Below the pieces are notes generated by a model. It saw only the letters and a program-made list of their open reading frames with translations, was not told the DNA's origin and searched no databases. DNA of 64,000 nt from Roseburia sp. 831b (GTDB lineage Bacteria; Bacillota; Clostridia; Lachnospirales; Lachnospiraceae): assembly GCF_001940165.2 (NCBI RefSeq), contig NZ_CP135162.1, positions 3,058,001 to 3,122,000 of the forward strand, read 5' to 3'. Position numbers and translations under genes: made by a program. Below are positions 35,056 to 46,486 of the stretch, piece by piece; the stretch's first letter is position 1; each line of letters starts with the position of its first letter.

Positions 35056-35354
35056 TGGCAAACGTACAGTATTATGATGTAATCCTCAAACCAGTAGTAA
35101 CTGAAAAATCTATGGCAGCTATGGCTGAGAGGAAATATACTTTCTTAGTTCATCCAGAAGCAAACAAGACCATGATTAAAGAGGCAGTTGAAAAAATGTT
35201 CGAAGGAACAAAAGTAGCAAAAGTCAACACAATGAACTCTGAAGGAAAGAGCAAAAGACGTGGAATGACAACAGGAAAAACTGCTAAGACAAAGAAAGCT
35301 ATCGTTCAGTTAACAGCTGACAGCAAAGATATCGAGATTTTTGCAGGACTCTAA
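35055..35354 (+). CDS. rplW: Ribosomal protein uL23
   Basis: A 99-residue protein at the tunnel exit, docking site for trigger factor and SRP. V-V-T-E-K-S near the start and the [13 protein letters not shown] loop are typical. One-base overlap with rplD (TAATG) implies coupled translation. Confidence 0.97.
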   Translation: MANVQYYDVILKPVVTEKSMAAMAERKYTFLVHPEANKTMIKEAVEKMFEGTKVAKVNTMNSEGKSKRRGMTTGKTAKTKKAIVQLTADSKDIEIFAGL

Positions 35355-35417
35355 AAGATAGCGAATGAAACTAGGCACAGGAAAGTGCGATAATAAACAT
35401 TTGAAAGGAGAACGACA

Positions 35418-36260
35418 ATGGGAATTAAGACATATAACCCATATACACCTTCCAGAAGAAACATGACTGGTTCTGACTTCTCTGAAATCACAAAGAAGAC
35501 TCCAGAAAAATCTTTAACAGTTTCTTTAAAGAAGAACGCAGGTCGTAACAACCAGGGTAAAATCACTGTTAGACATCATGGTGGTGGAAACAGACAGAAA
35601 TACAGAATTATCGATTTTAAAAGAAGAAAAGATGGTATTCCAGCAACTGTAATTGGTATCGAATATGATCCAAACAGAACAGCTAACATCGCATTAATCT
35701 GCTACGCAGATGGTGAAAAAGCTTACATCTTAGCTCCTCAGGGATTAACAGACGGAATGACTGTTATGAACGGTGCAGAAGCAGAAGTAAGAGTTGGTAA
35801 CTGCTTACCACTTGAATTAATTCCAGTAGGTACTCAGGTACACAACATTGAGTTATATCCAGGTAAGGGTGGACAGTTAGTTCGTTCCGCTGGTATGAGC
35901 GCTCAGTTAATGGCAAAAGAAGGTAAATACGCTACATTAAGACTTCCTTCAGGAGAAATGCGTATGGTTCCATTAAATTGCCGTGCATCTATCGGTGTTG
36001 TCGGAAACGGTGACCACAACCTTGTTAATATCGGTAAAGCAGGACGTAAACGTCACATGGGTATCCGCCCAACAGTTCGTGGTTCTGTAATGAACCCTAA
36101 TGACCATCCACACGGTGGTGGTGAAGGAAAAGCTCCAGTTGGACGTTCCGGACCTTGCACACCTTGGGGTAAACCTGCTCTTGGTCTTAAGACAAGAAAG
36201 AAAAACAAACAGTCTAATAAGATGATTGTACGTCGTCGTGATGGTAAAGCCATCAAATAA
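35418..36260 (+). CDS. rplB: Ribosomal protein uL2
   Basis: A 280-residue protein near the peptidyl transferase centre, full length. The conserved [17 protein letters not shown] near residues 45-60 and H-P-H-G-G-G-E-G (conserved histidine) near 225 are visible. The stop codon lies in the loop of a GCCATCAAAT/ATTTGATGGC hairpin. Confidence 0.97.
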   Translation: MGIKTYNPYTPSRRNMTGSDFSEITKKTPEKSLTVSLKKNAGRNNQGKITVRHHGGGNRQKYRIIDFKRRKDGIPATVIGIEYDPNRTANIALICYADGEKAYILAPQGLTDGMTVMNGAEAEVRVGNCLPLELIPVGTQVHNIELYPGKGGQLVRSAGMSAQLMAKEGKYATLRLPSGEMRMVPLNCRASIGVVGNGDHNLVNIGKAGRKRHMGIRPTVRGSVMNPNDHPHGGGEGKAPVGRSGPCTPWGKPALGLKTRKKNKQSNKMIVRRRDGKAIK

Positions 36261-36392
36261 GATTTGATGGCTTGTAAGAATTCATAAATGAATTCTTACC
36301 GCAAAAGAAGAAACAAAAACGGTTTCTTCCCGCAAAAAACGACAGTACGAAAAATGAAAATAACTTGGAAGGGCCCGCGGGACATATGTCCC
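36249..36392 (+). repeat. Series of four perfect hairpins between rplB and rpsS
   Basis: GCCATCAAAT/ATTTGATGGC (36249-36271, containing the rplB stop), GTAAGAATTCAT/ATGAATTCTTAC (36274-36299), GAAGAAAC/GTTTCTTC (about 36307-36330), and GGGACATATGTCCC (36379-36392). None is followed by a T tract, so they are not simple terminators. Confidence 0.75.
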
Positions 36393-36424
36393 ACAACGGG
36401 AATCGATGAATATAGGAGGTAAAT

Positions 36425-36706
36425 ATGGCTCGTTCATTAAAAAAAGGACCATTCGCTGATGAAAGCTTACTTAAAAAAGTAGACGCTATGAATGCTGCTG
36501 GTGACAAAACTGTTATTAAGACATGGTCTCGTCGCTCAACAATCTTCCCTCAGTTCGTTGGTCATACAATCGCAGTTCATGACGGAAGAAAACATGTACC
36601 TGTATATGTTACAGAAGATATGGTTGGACACAAACTTGGTGAGTTCGTTGCAACCAGAACATACAGAGGACATGGAAAAGACGAAAAGAAATCAGGCGTT
36701 AGATAA
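36425..36706 (+). CDS. rpsS: Ribosomal protein uS19
   Basis: A 93-residue 30S head protein, full length: [10 protein letters not shown] start, [10 protein letters not shown] and G-H-K-L-G-E-F near the end. Contacts 50S protein bL5/uS13 region in the intersubunit bridge. AGGAGG lies 6 nt before the ATG. Confidence 0.97.
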   Translation: MARSLKKGPFADESLLKKVDAMNAAGDKTVIKTWSRRSTIFPQFVGHTIAVHDGRKHVPVYVTEDMVGHKLGEFVATRTYRGHGKDEKKSGVR

Positions 36707-36735
36707 GAAACAATTTTTGAAAGGAGGTTTCATCC

Positions 36736-37125
36736 ATGGCTAAAGGACATAGAAGTCAAATTAAAAGAGAAAGAAATGAAGTAAAAGATACCAGACCATC
36801 TGCTAAGTTATCTTATGCAAGAGTGTCTGTTCAGAAAGCTTGCTTCGTATTAGACGCTATCCGTGGAAAGGATGTTCAGACAGCTCTTGCTATCGTAACA
36901 TACAATCCAAGATACGCTTCTAGTTTAGTGAAGAAGTTATTAGAGTCAGCAATCGCAAATGCTGAAAACAACAATGGTATGAAAGCTGAAGACCTTTATG
37001 TTGCAGAGTGTTATGCAAACAAAGGACCTACAATGAAGAGAATCAGACCAAGAGCACAGGGTAGAGCTTACAGAATCGAAAAGAGAATGAGCCACATCAC
37101 AATCGTGCTTGATGAAAGAAAATAA
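36736..37125 (+). CDS. rplV: Ribosomal protein uL22
   Basis: A 129-residue protein with the tunnel-lining beta hairpin (K-R-I-R-P-R-A-Q-G-R-A-Y-R-I), a site of macrolide-resistance mutations in other species. A basic N-terminal extension of about 18 residues is present. Confidence 0.97.
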   Translation: MAKGHRSQIKRERNEVKDTRPSAKLSYARVSVQKACFVLDAIRGKDVQTALAIVTYNPRYASSLVKKLLESAIANAENNNGMKAEDLYVAECYANKGPTMKRIRPRAQGRAYRIEKRMSHITIVLDERK

Positions 37126-37216
37126 CAACTCGCAAAAGAGTAGCGAGCAATGCCTCATAAGAGGTGTTGAGTCATGGAAAAGGTAAACATTTTTCCACGC
37201 GAAGAAAGGAGCAAAT

Positions 37217-37873
37217 ATGGGACAGAAAGTAAATCCTCATGGCTTAAGAGTCGGTGTTATCAAAGACTGGGACTCTAAATGGTATGCGGAAGCTGATTTT
37301 GCAGACTGCTTAGTAGAAGACTACAATATCAGAACATATCTTAAAAAGAAATTATATGCAGCAGGTGTTTCTAAGATCGAAATCGAAAGAGCATCTGATC
37401 GTGTAAAAGTTATCATCTATACAGCAAAACCAGGTGTTGTAATCGGTAAAGGTGGAGCTGAAATCGAAAGAGTTAAAGGTGAACTTCAGAAATTCACAGA
37501 TAAGAAATTAGTTGTTGATATCAAAGAAGTAAAGAGACCAGACAAAGACGCTCAGTTAGTAGCTGAGAACATTGCATTACAGTTAGAGAACCGTGTTTCT
37601 TTCCGTAGAGCAATGAAATCTTGCATGGGACGTGCAATGAAAGCCGGATGCAAGGGTATCAAAACTTCTTGTTCAGGTCGTTTAGGTGGAGCTGATATGG
37701 CTCGTACAGAGTTCTACTCAGAAGGAACTATTCCACTTCAGACATTAAGAGCAGATATCGATTATGGATTCGCAGAAGCAGATACAACTTACGGTAAAGT
37801 CGGTGTTAAAGTTTGGATCTACAAAGGCGAAGTACTTCCTGCAAAGAAGAATAAGGAAGGAGGAGCTCAGTAA
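37217..37873 (+). CDS. rpsC: Ribosomal protein uS3
   Basis: A 218-residue 30S protein at the mRNA entry site. [11 protein letters not shown] start, KH motif V-I-G-K-G-G-A-E-I, and the C-terminal [22 protein letters not shown] block are complete. 91-nt gap upstream. Confidence 0.97.
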   Translation: MGQKVNPHGLRVGVIKDWDSKWYAEADFADCLVEDYNIRTYLKKKLYAAGVSKIEIERASDRVKVIIYTAKPGVVIGKGGAEIERVKGELQKFTDKKLVVDIKEVKRPDKDAQLVAENIALQLENRVSFRRAMKSCMGRAMKAGCKGIKTSCSGRLGGADMARTEFYSEGTIPLQTLRADIDYGFAEADTTYGKVGVKVWIYKGEVLPAKKNKEGGAQ

Positions 37874-37875
37874 TT

Positions 37876-38313
37876 ATGTTAATGCCAAAGAGAGTAAAAC
37901 ATAGAAAACAGTTCCGTGGTTCCATGGCAGGTAAAGCTATGAGAGGCAATACTATTAGCCAGGGTGAATACGGTATCGTAGCATTAGAACCATGCTGGAT
38001 CAGATCTAACCAGATTGAAGCAGCCCGTATCGCTATGACACGTTACATCAAACGTGGTGGTAAAGTCTTCATCAAGATCTTCCCAGATAAACCAGTAACT
38101 GCTAAACCAGCTGAAACACGTATGGGTTCCGGAAAAGGATCCTTAGAATACTGGGTAGCTGTAGTTAAGCCAGGTCGCGTATTATTTGAAATCTCCGGAG
38201 TACCGGAAGACGTTGCTAGAGAAGCATTACGTCTTGCTACACACAAATTACCTTGCAGATGTAAAGTGGTTTCTCGTGCGGATTTAGAAGGCGGTGTATC
38301 GAATGAAAACTAG
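37876..38313 (+). CDS. rplP: Ribosomal protein uL16
   Basis: A 145-residue protein near the A-site tRNA elbow. The [11 protein letters not shown] start matches related Firmicutes proteins, which supports the first ATG over the second. R-M-G-S-G-K-G is visible. Its end overlaps rpmC by 11 nt. Confidence 0.96.
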   Translation: MLMPKRVKHRKQFRGSMAGKAMRGNTISQGEYGIVALEPCWIRSNQIEAARIAMTRYIKRGGKVFIKIFPDKPVTAKPAETRMGSGKGSLEYWVAVVKPGRVLFEISGVPEDVAREALRLATHKLPCRCKVVSRADLEGGVSNEN

Positions 38314-38512
38314 TAAATATTTAGAAGAATTAAAAACACAGTCTGTTGCAGACTTAAATGCACAGTTAGTTGACGCTAAAAAAGAACTTTTCAATTTGAG
38401 ATTCCAGAACGCAACAAATCAGTTAGACAACACAAGCAGAATTAAAGAAGTTAGAAAGAATATCGCAAGAATTCAGACTATCATCACTGAGAAAGCAAAA
38501 GTTGCAGAATAG
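38303..38512 (+). CDS. rpmC: Ribosomal protein uL29
   Basis: A 69-residue two-helix protein at the tunnel exit ([13 protein letters not shown] signature). The ATG at 38303, M-K-T-S-K-Y, is chosen over a GTG at 38294 because it matches family length. It overlaps the end of rplP. Confidence 0.95.
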   Translation: MKTSKYLEELKTQSVADLNAQLVDAKKELFNLRFQNATNQLDNTSRIKEVRKNIARIQTIITEKAKVAE

Positions 38513-38535
38513 AACTCTAGAAAGGAGAACTTATC

Positions 38536-38793
38536 GTGGAAGAAAGAAATCTTAGAAAAACACGTGTGGGTATTGTTGTAAGTGATAAAATGGATAAGAC
38601 AATCACAGTTGCAATCCAGGATAACGTAAGACATCCACTTTACAATAAAATCGTGAAAAAGACATATAAATTAAAAGCTCATGACGAGAACAACGATTGC
38701 AAGGTCGGTGACAAAGTCAGAGTAATGGAAACAAGACCTTTATCTAAAGACAAGAGATGGAGACTTGTAGAAATCATGGAAAGAGCAAAATAA
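38536..38793 (+). CDS. rpsQ: Ribosomal protein uS17
   Basis: An 85-residue OB-fold protein: [12 protein letters not shown] and the [13 protein letters not shown] motif. It begins with GTG behind AAAGGAG. Confidence 0.96.
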   Translation: MEERNLRKTRVGIVVSDKMDKTITVAIQDNVRHPLYNKIVKKTYKLKAHDENNDCKVGDKVRVMETRPLSKDKRWRLVEIMERAK

Positions 38794-38811
38794 TTAAAGG
38801 AGGCTACAAGC

Positions 38812-39180
38812 ATGGTACAACAGGAAAGTAGACTTAGAGTAGCCGATAACACAGGAGCAAAAGAATTACTTGTAATCCGTGTTATGGGTGGATCTACTAG
38901 AAGATATGCAAACATTGGTGACGTTATTGTTGCTACTGTCAAAGATGCAACACCAGGCGGTGTTGTAAAAAAAGGTGACGTCGTTAAAGCTGTAGTTGTT
39001 CGTTCAGTAAAAGGTGCACGTCGTAAAGACGGTTCTTATATTAAATTTGATGAGAACGCTGCTGTTATTATTAAAGATGACAAAACTCCAAAGGGAACAC
39101 GTATTTTTGGACCAGTAGCTAGAGAGCTTCGTGAGAAACAGTTTATGAAAATTGTTTCCTTAGCTCCAGAAGTATTGTAG
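38812..39180 (+). CDS. rplN: Ribosomal protein uL14
   Basis: A 122-residue protein of the intersubunit face and binding site of silencing factor RsfS. Full length; [17 protein letters not shown] start and [13 protein letters not shown] are typical. Confidence 0.97.
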   Translation: MVQQESRLRVADNTGAKELLVIRVMGGSTRRYANIGDVIVATVKDATPGGVVKKGDVVKAVVVRSVKGARRKDGSYIKFDENAAVIIKDDKTPKGTRIFGPVARELREKQFMKIVSLAPEVL

Positions 39181-39193
39181 GAGGAACGAAGAT

Positions 39194-39505
39194 ATGGCAA
39201 CTATGAAAATTAAAAAAGGCGATATGGTTAAAGTTATCGCTGGTAAAGACAAAGATAAAGAAGGCAAAGTTATTGCTGTAAATAAAAAAGATAACACTCT
39301 TCTTGTTGAAGGTATCAATATGGTAACAAAACATACAAAACCAAGTATGTCAAACCAGCAGGGCGGAATCATCCATCAGGAAGGCCCAATCGATATTTCT
39401 AACGTAATGTATCTTCACAAAGGTAAAGCTACAAGAGTTGGCTTTAAGCTTGACGGAGACAAGAAAGTACGTGTAGCAAAATCAACAGGCGAAGTAATCG
39501 ATTAA
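39194..39505 (+). CDS. rplX: Ribosomal protein uL24
   Basis: A 103-residue KOW-domain assembly initiator: [18 protein letters not shown] at the start, then the [11 protein letters not shown] loop. Spaced 13 nt after rplN. Confidence 0.97.
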   Translation: MATMKIKKGDMVKVIAGKDKDKEGKVIAVNKKDNTLLVEGINMVTKHTKPSMSNQQGGIIHQEGPIDISNVMYLHKGKATRVGFKLDGDKKVRVAKSTGEVID

Positions 39506-39527
39506 TTAAGGAGAGGAGGTCAACAAG

Positions 39528-40067
39528 TTGAGTAGACTTAAAGAACAGTATCAGAATGAGATCGTTGATGCAATGATCAAAAAATTTGGATATAAAAACA
39601 TTATGGAAGTGCCAAAGCTTGACAAAATCGTTGTAAACATGGGCGTTGGCGAAGCCAAAGAAAATGCAAAATTATTAGAAGCTGCAATGAAAGATATGGA
39701 AGCTATCACAGGCCAGAAAGTTATTGCAACAAAAGCTAAGAATTCAGTAGCTAACTTCAAGATCAGAGAAGGTATGCCAATCGGATGTAAAACAACATTA
39801 CGTGGCGACAAGATGTATGAATTCCTTGATCGTTTAGTTAACTTAGCATTACCTCGTGTACGTGACTTCAGAGGAGTAAATCCTAACGCATTTGACGGAC
39901 GTGGTAACTACGCACTTGGTATCAAGGAACAGATCATTTTCCCTGAAATCGAGTACGATAAAGTAGACAAAGTTAGAGGTATGGACATTATTTTCGTAAC
40001 TACCGCTAAAACAGACGAAGAAGCACGTGAATTATTGACTCTGTTCAATATGCCATTCGCTAAATAA
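39528..40067 (+). CDS. rplE: Ribosomal protein uL5
   Basis: A 179-residue 5S-rRNA-binding protein. [15 protein letters not shown] and the C-terminal [14 protein letters not shown] are present. It starts with TTG, supported by GAGGAGG and by alignment to family N-termini. Confidence 0.96.
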   Translation: MSRLKEQYQNEIVDAMIKKFGYKNIMEVPKLDKIVVNMGVGEAKENAKLLEAAMKDMEAITGQKVIATKAKNSVANFKIREGMPIGCKTTLRGDKMYEFLDRLVNLALPRVRDFRGVNPNAFDGRGNYALGIKEQIIFPEIEYDKVDKVRGMDIIFVTTAKTDEEARELLTLFNMPFAK

Positions 40068-40082
40068 TAGGAGGGAATTTTA

Positions 40083-40268
40083 ATGGCTAAGACAAGTATG
40101 AAAGTTAAACAGCAGCGTAAACCAAAATTCTCTACTAGAGAATATACACGTTGTAGAGTTTGTGGACGTCCACACTCAGTTTTAAGAAAATACGGAATCT
40201 GTAGAGTATGTTTCCGTGAATTAGCATACAAAGGTCAGATCCCAGGCGTTAAAAAAGCAAGCTGGTAG
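40083..40268 (+). CDS. rpsZ: Ribosomal protein uS14, zinc-binding short form
   Basis: A 61-residue type-Z uS14. Two C-x-x-C pairs (C-R-V-C-G near residue 23 and C-R-V-C-F near 40) bind zinc. The longer cysteine-free form is not in the window. Zinc-dependent uS14 is usual in Clostridia. Confidence 0.97.
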   Translation: MAKTSMKVKQQRKPKFSTREYTRCRVCGRPHSVLRKYGICRVCFRELAYKGQIPGVKKASW

Positions 40269-40305
40269 GCCCGAGGCAATTTAGAAAAAGGAGGAAATAT
40301 ACATC

Positions 40306-40707
40306 ATGGTTACAAGTGATCCAATCGCAGATATGCTTACAAGAATTCGTAATGCAAACACTGCAAAACATGATACAGTTGATATCCCAGCATCAAAGAT
40401 GAAAATTGCAATCGCAGGAATTCTTCTTGATGAAGGATATATTGCAAAATACGATATCATCGAAGATGGCAATTTTAAAACAATCCGTGTTACATTAAAA
40501 TACGGTGCAGATAAAAACGAAAAGATTATTACAGGAATTAAGAGAATTTCCAAACCAGGTCTTCGTGTATACGCTGGTAAAAACGAAATTCCTAGAGTAC
40601 TTGGTGGATTAGGAATCGCTATCCTTTCTACAAATCAGGGAATCATCACTGACAAAGAAGCTAGAAAGCTTCAGGTTGGTGGAGAAGTTTTAGCATTCGT
40701 ATGGTAG
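40306..40707 (+). CDS. rpsH: Ribosomal protein uS8
   Basis: A 133-residue 16S-binding protein, full length: [14 protein letters not shown] start and [14 protein letters not shown] near the end. In E. coli it represses the spc operon; whether the hairpins that follow serve that here is unknown. Confidence 0.97.
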   Translation: MVTSDPIADMLTRIRNANTAKHDTVDIPASKMKIAIAGILLDEGYIAKYDIIEDGNFKTIRVTLKYGADKNEKIITGIKRISKPGLRVYAGKNEIPRVLGGLGIAILSTNQGIITDKEARKLQVGGEVLAFVW

Positions 40708-40890
40708 GATAAATTCGAGTTGTGTCTTTGGTTTTTGCCTGCATTTATGTAGGTAAGACCAGACATCGGATTTATCATTCATGAAAATGAATACCTTGAA
40801 TGATAGATGTAACTTATAACTACGATTGTCATTGAAAGATGCAATCGCAACGGCTTAAAGGTGAAAACATTAAGCTGAAAAAAATTTAGG
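40708..40890 (+). other. Structured 193-nt gap between rpsH and rplF
   Basis: A large nested hairpin runs from GATAAAT (40708-40714) to ATTTATC (40770-40776), with inner TGTCT/AGACA, GGT/ACC and CCTGCAT/ATGTAGG stems. Two more hairpins follow: CGATTG/CAATCG (about 40823-40849) and GCTTAA/TTAAGC (about 40853-40877). No gene and no T-rich tail. Confidence 0.6.
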
Positions 40891-40900
40891 AGGTACGGGC

Positions 40901-41440
40901 ATGTCACGTATAGGAAGAATGCCAATCGCAGTTCCAGCTGGAGTTGAAGTTGTAATTGCAGAAAATAATCATGTGACTGTAAAAGGTCCAAAGGGAACTC
41001 TTGAGAGAACTCTTCCATCTGAGATGGACATCAAATTAGAAGGTTCTGAAGTAATCGTAACAAGACCTAACGATTTGAAAAAAATGAAATCCTTACACGG
41101 ATTAACAAGAACATTAATCAACAACATGGTAGTTGGTGTTACACAGGGATATGAGAAAGTTCTTGAAGTAAACGGTGTAGGTTACAGAGCATCCAAAGCT
41201 GGTAAAACACTTACATTAAACTTAGGATATTCTCATCCGGTAGAGATGATCGATCCAGAAGGATTAGAGTCTGTAGTTGACGGTAACAAAATTACTGTAA
41301 AAGGTATCGATAAAGAAAAAGTTGGCCAGTACGCAGCTGAAATCAGAGATAAGAGAAGACCTGAACCTTACAAAGGAAAAGGTATCAAATATGCTGATGA
41401 AGTTATTAGACGTAAAGTTGGTAAGACTGGTAAGAAATAA
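40901..41440 (+). CDS. rplF: Ribosomal protein uL6
   Basis: A 179-residue protein near the sarcin-ricin loop. M-S-R-I-G-R-M-P-I start and the [12 protein letters not shown]-terminal signature. TTAGGAGG ribosome site. Confidence 0.97.
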   Translation: MSRIGRMPIAVPAGVEVVIAENNHVTVKGPKGTLERTLPSEMDIKLEGSEVIVTRPNDLKKMKSLHGLTRTLINNMVVGVTQGYEKVLEVNGVGYRASKAGKTLTLNLGYSHPVEMIDPEGLESVVDGNKITVKGIDKEKVGQYAAEIRDKRRPEPYKGKGIKYADEVIRRKVGKTGKK

Positions 41441-41458
41441 TTAAAGGAGTGACAAGAA

Positions 41459-41827
41459 ATGGTTAGTAAGAAATCAAGAACATTAGTTCGTGAAAATAAA
41501 CATAGAAGAATGCGTAATCATCTTGCAGGTACAGCCGAAAGACCACGTTTAGCTGTGTTTAGAAGCAATAATCATATGTACGCTCAAATTATTGACGATA
41601 CAGTTGGAAATACACTTGTTTCTGCTTCTACACTTGACAAAGATGTAAAAGCTGAAGTAGAAAAGACTAATAACGTAGATGCAGCAACCAAACTTGGTAC
41701 TGTAATTGCAAAAAAAGCTTTAGATAAGGGTATTACAACGGTTGTCTTTGATAGAGGCGGCTTCATATATGAAGGAAAAGTAAAAGCATTAGCTGAAGCA
41801 GCAAGAGAAGCTGGTTTAGAATTCTAG
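41459..41827 (+). CDS. rplR: Ribosomal protein uL18
   Basis: A 122-residue 5S-binding protein: R-R-x-[23 protein letters not shown] and the [11 protein letters not shown] end. Its stop codon runs straight into the first of two hairpins. Confidence 0.97.
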   Translation: MVSKKSRTLVRENKHRRMRNHLAGTAERPRLAVFRSNNHMYAQIIDDTVGNTLVSASTLDKDVKAEVEKTNNVDAATKLGTVIAKKALDKGITTVVFDRGGFIYEGKVKALAEAAREAGLEF

Positions 41828-41869
41828 GAATCCATTTGGATTCCAGGCTTCTTGATTCTTTTCAAGAAG
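41827..41869 (+). repeat. Two hairpins between rplR and rpsE
   Basis: GGAATCC/GGATTCC (41827-41844) and CTTCTTG/CAAGAAG (41848-41869), both perfect, placed back to back directly after the rplR stop. Confidence 0.7.
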
Positions 41870-41897
41870 ATTCATTATTTTAGGAGGAATACATTAC

Positions 41898-42407
41898 ATG
41901 AAACGTGAACTTATTGATGCTAGTCAATTAGAATTAAACGAAAAAGTGGTATCAATTAAACGTGTAACAAAAGTTGTAAAAGGTGGACGTAACATGCGTT
42001 TTACAGCTTTAGTTGTTGTCGGTGACGGCAATGGCCATGTTGGTGCTGGTTTAGGAAAAGCAACTGAAATTCCTGAAGCAATCCGTAAAGGAAAAGAAGA
42101 TGCTATGAAAAAACTCATTACTGTTAAGTTAGATGAAGTTTCCAGTATCACACATGATGTTACAGGTAAATATACAGGTGCTTCTGTATTATTAAAGAAA
42201 TCTCCAGAAGGTACTGGTATTATCGCTGGTGGTCCTGCTCGTAACGTATGTGAGTTAGCAGGTATCAAAAACATCCGTACAAAATCTTTAGGATCTAACA
42301 ACAAGCAGAACGTTGTACTTGCTACAATCGACGCTTTAAGTCAGTTAAAATCCCCTGAAGAAGTAGCGAAACTTCGCGGTAAATCCGTAGAAGAAATCGT
42401 AGGTTAA
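41898..42407 (+). CDS. rpsE: Ribosomal protein uS5
   Basis: A 169-residue decoding-fidelity protein: double-stranded RNA-binding N-domain ([11 protein letters not shown]) and [12 protein letters not shown], complete. TTTTAGGAGG ribosome site. Confidence 0.97.
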   Translation: MKRELIDASQLELNEKVVSIKRVTKVVKGGRNMRFTALVVVGDGNGHVGAGLGKATEIPEAIRKGKEDAMKKLITVKLDEVSSITHDVTGKYTGASVLLKKSPEGTGIIAGGPARNVCELAGIKNIRTKSLGSNNKQNVVLATIDALSQLKSPEEVAKLRGKSVEEIVG

Positions 42408-42420
42408 GGAGGAGATTAAA

Positions 42421-42606
42421 ATGGCAGATAAGAAACTTAAAGTAACATTAATCAAATCTACAATCGGTGCTGTTCCAAAGAACAAAAAAACAATCGAAGC
42501 TCTTGGTTTAACAAAATTAAACAAGACGGTTGAATTACCAGACAACGCAGCAACAGCTGGCGCTCTTCGTAAAGTTGCACCATATGTTAAAGTAGAAGAA
42601 GCATAA
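42421..42606 (+). CDS. rpmD: Ribosomal protein uL30
   Basis: A 61-residue protein: [14 protein letters not shown] and [12 protein letters not shown]. Spaced 13 nt after rpsE. Confidence 0.96.
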   Translation: MADKKLKVTLIKSTIGAVPKNKKTIEALGLTKLNKTVELPDNAATAGALRKVAPYVKVEEA

Positions 42607-42634
42607 AAAGAATAAGAGAGAAGGAGGTGCCGGT

Positions 42635-43075
42635 ATGGATTTATCAAATTTACATGCAGCAGAAGGATCCACACATAACGATAACTTCAGAAGAGGTCGT
42701 GGACATGGATCAGGAAACGGTAAGACTGCTGGTAAGGGACATAAAGGCCAGAAAGCTCGTTCAGGAGCACCTAGACCAGGTTTTGAAGGTGGTCAGATGC
42801 CATTATACAGAAGATTGCCAAAGAGAGGTTTCACATGCAGAAACTCTAAGACAATCGTAGGAATTAACATTTCAGCTTTAGAACGCTTTGAGAATGATTC
42901 AGTAGTATCTGTTGAAACATTAATCGAAGCTGGTATCGTAAAGAACCCAAGAGATGGTGTTAAGATTCTTGGAAATGGCGAACTTACTAAGAAGCTTACA
43001 GTTCAGGCAAATGCATTCAGCGCAAGCGCAAAAGAAAAGATTGAGGCTCTTGGTGGAAAAACAGAGGTGATCTAA
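42635..43075 (+). CDS. rplO: Ribosomal protein uL15
   Basis: A 146-residue late-assembly protein: [18 protein letters not shown] and [11 protein letters not shown]. Its stop overlaps the secY start by one base (TAATG). Confidence 0.97.
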   Translation: MDLSNLHAAEGSTHNDNFRRGRGHGSGNGKTAGKGHKGQKARSGAPRPGFEGGQMPLYRRLPKRGFTCRNSKTIVGINISALERFENDSVVSVETLIEAGIVKNPRDGVKILGNGELTKKLTVQANAFSASAKEKIEALGGKTEVI

Positions 43076-44391
43076 TGCTAGAGACACTCCGTAATGCATT
43101 TAAAATTAAAGATATTCGAAATAGAATTATTTTTACTTTTTTCATGTTGATCGTCATCAGAATAGGAAGTCAGCTTCCTATTCCTGGTGTCGACAGCAGT
43201 GTATTTGCAAATTGGTTTGATAGTCAGACTGCGGATGGAATGGGATTTTTTGATGCAGTAACAGGTGGTTCATTTTATAATATGTCAATCTTTGCATTGA
43301 ATATTACACCTTACATTACGTCTTCCATTATTATGCAGCTTCTTACAATTGCTATACCAAAATTGGAAGAGATGCAGCGTGACGGAGAAGAGGGTCGTAA
43401 GAAGATTGTTGAGATCACCAGATATTTGACAATCGCATTAGCGTTGATTGAATCAGTTGCAATGGCAATCGGATTTGGCAGAGGCGGATATTTAACAGAA
43501 TTTAACGCACTGAATGTTATCATGGTAGTGACAACCTTAACAGCAGGTTCAGCAGTCTTAATGTGGATTGGTGAACGTATCACTGAAAAAGGTGTTGGAA
43601 ATGGTATTTCCATCGTACTTACTATTAACATCATTTCCCGTATGCCAGATGACATTGGTTCCTTATATGAACAGTTTATATCTGGAAAATCCGTTCCAAA
43701 GGGAGTGTTAGCAGCTGTAATTATTATTGCGATTATTGTGGCAATGGTAGTTTTCGTTGTATTCCTTCAGGGCGGCGAAAGAAGAATTCCAGTTCAGTAT
43801 TCCAAGAAAATTCAGGGTAGAAAACAGGTAGGCGGTCAGTCTACTCACATTCCTCTGAAGGTAAATACTGGTGGTGTTATCCCGGTTATCTTTGCACAGT
43901 CATTGTTGCAGACACCTGTTATCATTGCCAGTGTACTGAATAAGGGAAATGGTAATGGAATCGGAAGTAAGATTTTAAAAGGAATGTCCCAGTCTAACTG
44001 GTGTAATCCAAGCCAACCGATTTACAACATTGGTTTGGTAGTTTACATTGTACTTATTATTGCTTTTGCTTATTTCTATACATCCATTACATTCAATCCA
44101 TTAGAGATTGCAAACAATATGAAAAAAGCTGGTGGCTTTATTCCTGGTATCAGACCTGGAAAACCAACCAGTGATTATCTGAATAAGATATTAAATTACA
44201 TCGTCTTTATAGGTGCAGTCGGATTAGCAATCGTTGCATTTGTTCCAATTTTCTTTAACGGTGTATTTGGTGCTGATGTTTCCTTCGGTGGAACATCCAT
44301 TATTATCATCGTCGGAGTTGTAATTGAGACATTGAAACAGATTGAATCCCAGATGTTAGTACGTTATTATAAAGGATTCTTAAACGATTAA
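43075..44391 (+). CDS. secY: Protein translocase channel SecY
   Basis: A 438-residue ten-helix channel of the Sec pathway. Early [13 protein letters not shown], the helix-2 plug region, S-I-I-M-Q-L-L-T, and the cytoplasmic loop [11 protein letters not shown] are present. Translationally coupled to rplO, as in most bacteria. Confidence 0.97.
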   Translation: MLETLRNAFKIKDIRNRIIFTFFMLIVIRIGSQLPIPGVDSSVFANWFDSQTADGMGFFDAVTGGSFYNMSIFALNITPYITSSIIMQLLTIAIPKLEEMQRDGEEGRKKIVEITRYLTIALALIESVAMAIGFGRGGYLTEFNALNVIMVVTTLTAGSAVLMWIGERITEKGVGNGISIVLTINIISRMPDDIGSLYEQFISGKSVPKGVLAAVIIIAIIVAMVVFVVFLQGGERRIPVQYSKKIQGRKQVGGQSTHIPLKVNTGGVIPVIFAQSLLQTPVIIASVLNKGNGNGIGSKILKGMSQSNWCNPSQPIYNIGLVVYIVLIIAFAYFYTSITFNPLEIANNMKKAGGFIPGIRPGKPTSDYLNKILNYIVFIGAVGLAIVAFVPIFFNGVFGADVSFGGTSIIIIVGVVIETLKQIESQMLVRYYKGFLND

Positions 44392-44531
44392 GATTAGATG
44401 TAAGGTGTACTTTGGAGATACTGGTAGAGGCACATAGGGTGTTTTTTCTGTATCTCCAAAAGTGCATTATAAAGGGCGAAAGCGTAGTCTACAAAAAAGT
44501 GCAGTTTTACAAGAAAGGCATGGTTAAAACG

Positions 44532-45176
44532 ATGAAAATTATTATGTTAGGTGCACCAGGTGCTGGTAAAGGAACACAGGCAAAACAGATTGCAGATAAA
44601 TATAAGATTCCACATATCTCAACAGGAGATATTTTCCGTGCAAACATCAAAAACGGAACTGATTTAGGAAAGAAAGCAAAAGAATACATGGATCAGGGAC
44701 TTTTGGTTCCAGATGAATTAACATGTGACTTAGTAATGGATAGAATACAGCAGGATGACTGCAAAGATGGATTCATTTTAGATGGATTCCCAAGAACCAT
44801 TCCTCAGGCTGAGGCTCTTGATGCAGCACTTGATAAAATAAATGAAAAAATGGATTATGCAATTGACGTCGATGTTCCAGACGAAAATATCGTCAACAGA
44901 ATGAGCGGAAGACGTGCATGTTTAAATTGTGGAGCTACTTATCATATTGTAACAATTCCAACAAAAGTAGAAGGAATCTGTGACAGATGTGGCAGCCCGG
45001 TTGTATTACGTGAGGATGATAAGCCAGAAACAGTTCAGAAACGTTTAACAGTTTACCATAATCAGACACAGCCATTAATTGATTACTATAAGAAACAAAA
45101 CATTTTGAAATCTGTAGACGGTACACAGCCAATGGAAAAAGTATTTGCTGATATTACCGCAATTTTAGGAGAATAA
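44532..45176 (+). CDS. adk: Adenylate kinase, zinc-lid form
   Basis: A 214-residue enzyme interconverting ATP + AMP and 2 ADP. P-loop G-A-P-G-A-G-K-G-T at residues 7-15, D-G-F-P-R-T, and a lid with C-L-N-C and C-D-R-C, so it binds zinc. The ATG at 44532 (M-K-I-I-M-L-G) matches the family; 44520 is possible. The frame is open to 44412 without support. It lies 140 nt after secY. Confidence 0.96.
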   Translation: MKIIMLGAPGAGKGTQAKQIADKYKIPHISTGDIFRANIKNGTDLGKKAKEYMDQGLLVPDELTCDLVMDRIQQDDCKDGFILDGFPRTIPQAEALDAALDKINEKMDYAIDVDVPDENIVNRMSGRRACLNCGATYHIVTIPTKVEGICDRCGSPVVLREDDKPETVQKRLTVYHNQTQPLIDYYKKQNILKSVDGTQPMEKVFADITAILGE

Positions 45177-45179
45177 AAG

Positions 45180-45965
45180 ATGCCTGTAACAATAAAGTCT
45201 TCCCGGGAGATCGAGTTGATGAGAGAAGCTGGCAAGATTCTTGCCAAAGTTCATGAGGACCTGGGAAAAGAATTGAAACCTGGGATGTCAACCTTAGATG
45301 TCGATAGACTTGGGGAAGATATGATTCGTAGCTTGGGTTGTATACCATCTTTTAAAAATTATTGCGGATATCCGGCATCTGTCTGTGTGTCTGTTAACGA
45401 AGAAGTTGTCCACGGAATTCCGGATTCTAAGAAAATTATCCACGAAGGAGATATCGTCAGCCTGGATATCGGGGTGATTCACAAAGGATATCATTCGGAT
45501 GCTGCAAGGACAATTGCAGTCGGAGAAATATCAGAGGAAGCAAAGCTACTGGTAGAGCGGACCAGACAAAGCTTTTTCGAGGGTATGAAATTTGCGACAG
45601 CAGGAAATCACCTTCATGATATTTCCAAGGCAATCGGCAATTATGCAGAAAGCTTCGGATATGGAGTGGTCCGGGATTTATGCGGTCATGGAATTGGCAC
45701 TCATCTTCATGAGGAGCCTGAGATTCCGAATTTCAAACAGTTTCGAAGAGGCATCAAGCTTCGTCCGGGAATGACACTTGCGGTTGAACCAATGGTGAAC
45801 CTTGGAACGAGAGAAGTTGTCTGGATGGATAATGAATGGACAGTCGTATCAGAGGATATGTCATTGTCAGCTCATTATGAGAACACGATTCTGATTACGG
45901 AAGGAAAACCGGAGATTTTAACATTGACGGAATCCGAACGTGCAGCCGGAATCGGTTTAGCATAA
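45180..45965 (+). CDS. map: Methionine aminopeptidase, type I
   Basis: A 261-residue enzyme removing N-terminal Met. Metal ligands appear in S-L-D-I-G-V, S-D-A-A-R-T, G-H-G-I-G-T-H-L-H-E-E-P, V-E-P-M and Y-E-N-T-I-L. A few bases after adk; start behind AGGAG. Confidence 0.96.
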   Translation: MPVTIKSSREIELMREAGKILAKVHEDLGKELKPGMSTLDVDRLGEDMIRSLGCIPSFKNYCGYPASVCVSVNEEVVHGIPDSKKIIHEGDIVSLDIGVIHKGYHSDAARTIAVGEISEEAKLLVERTRQSFFEGMKFATAGNHLHDISKAIGNYAESFGYGVVRDLCGHGIGTHLHEEPEIPNFKQFRRGIKLRPGMTLAVEPMVNLGTREVVWMDNEWTVVSEDMSLSAHYENTILITEGKPEILTLTESERAAGIGLA

Positions 45966-45983
45966 AGAAAAGGAAACGTTGTT

Positions 45984-46259
45984 ATGAATATAGAACTGGG
46001 GATGTCAAAGTCCGGTCATGATAAAAATCAGATTTATCTGGTTTTGAAAAAAGATGAAAAATTTGTTTATCTGGTCAATGGGACAACAAAGCCCCTGAGT
46101 CAGCCGAAGAAAAAGAACGTAAGACATGTTCAGCTTATCAAAAAGCTTCCGGGTGAAGTGACAGAGATTTTCGAAGGCGAAATGACCGATATCACAATAA
46201 AGAAAGCAATTCAAATTTATTCACGAATCAAAAAGCAGGAGGAAACAAAGAATGTCTAA
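45984..46259 (+). CDS. KOW-domain RNA-binding protein
   Basis: A 91-residue protein of the eL14-like KOW type found between map and infA in many Clostridia. S-K-S-G-H-D-K and L-V-N-G-T-T-K-P are family-like, and N-V-R-H-V-Q-L-I-K follows. Probably a ribosome-associated RNA binder; function unproven. Its end overlaps infA by 8 nt. Confidence 0.85.
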   Translation: MNIELGMSKSGHDKNQIYLVLKKDEKFVYLVNGTTKPLSQPKKKNVRHVQLIKKLPGEVTEIFEGEMTDITIKKAIQIYSRIKKQEETKNV

Positions 46260-46470
46260 AGCAGATGTAATCGAAGTAGAAGGAGTCGTTGTTGAGAAAT
46301 TACCAAACGCATTTTTTAAGGTAGAGCTCGAAAACGGTCACCAGATTTTAGCAACTATCAGTGGAAAATTAAGAATGAACTTCATTCGTATTTTACCAGG
46401 TGATAAAGTAACCATCGAAATGTCCCCATATGATTTAACAAAAGGAAGAATCATCTGGAGAGATAAATAA
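46252..46470 (+). CDS. infA: Translation initiation factor IF-1
   Basis: A 72-residue OB-fold protein blocking the A site during initiation: [35 protein letters not shown]. Complete. Confidence 0.97.
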   Translation: MSKADVIEVEGVVVEKLPNAFFKVELENGHQILATISGKLRMNFIRILPGDKVTIEMSPYDLTKGRIIWRDK

Positions 46471-46486
46471 ATTAATAAAAAAATGA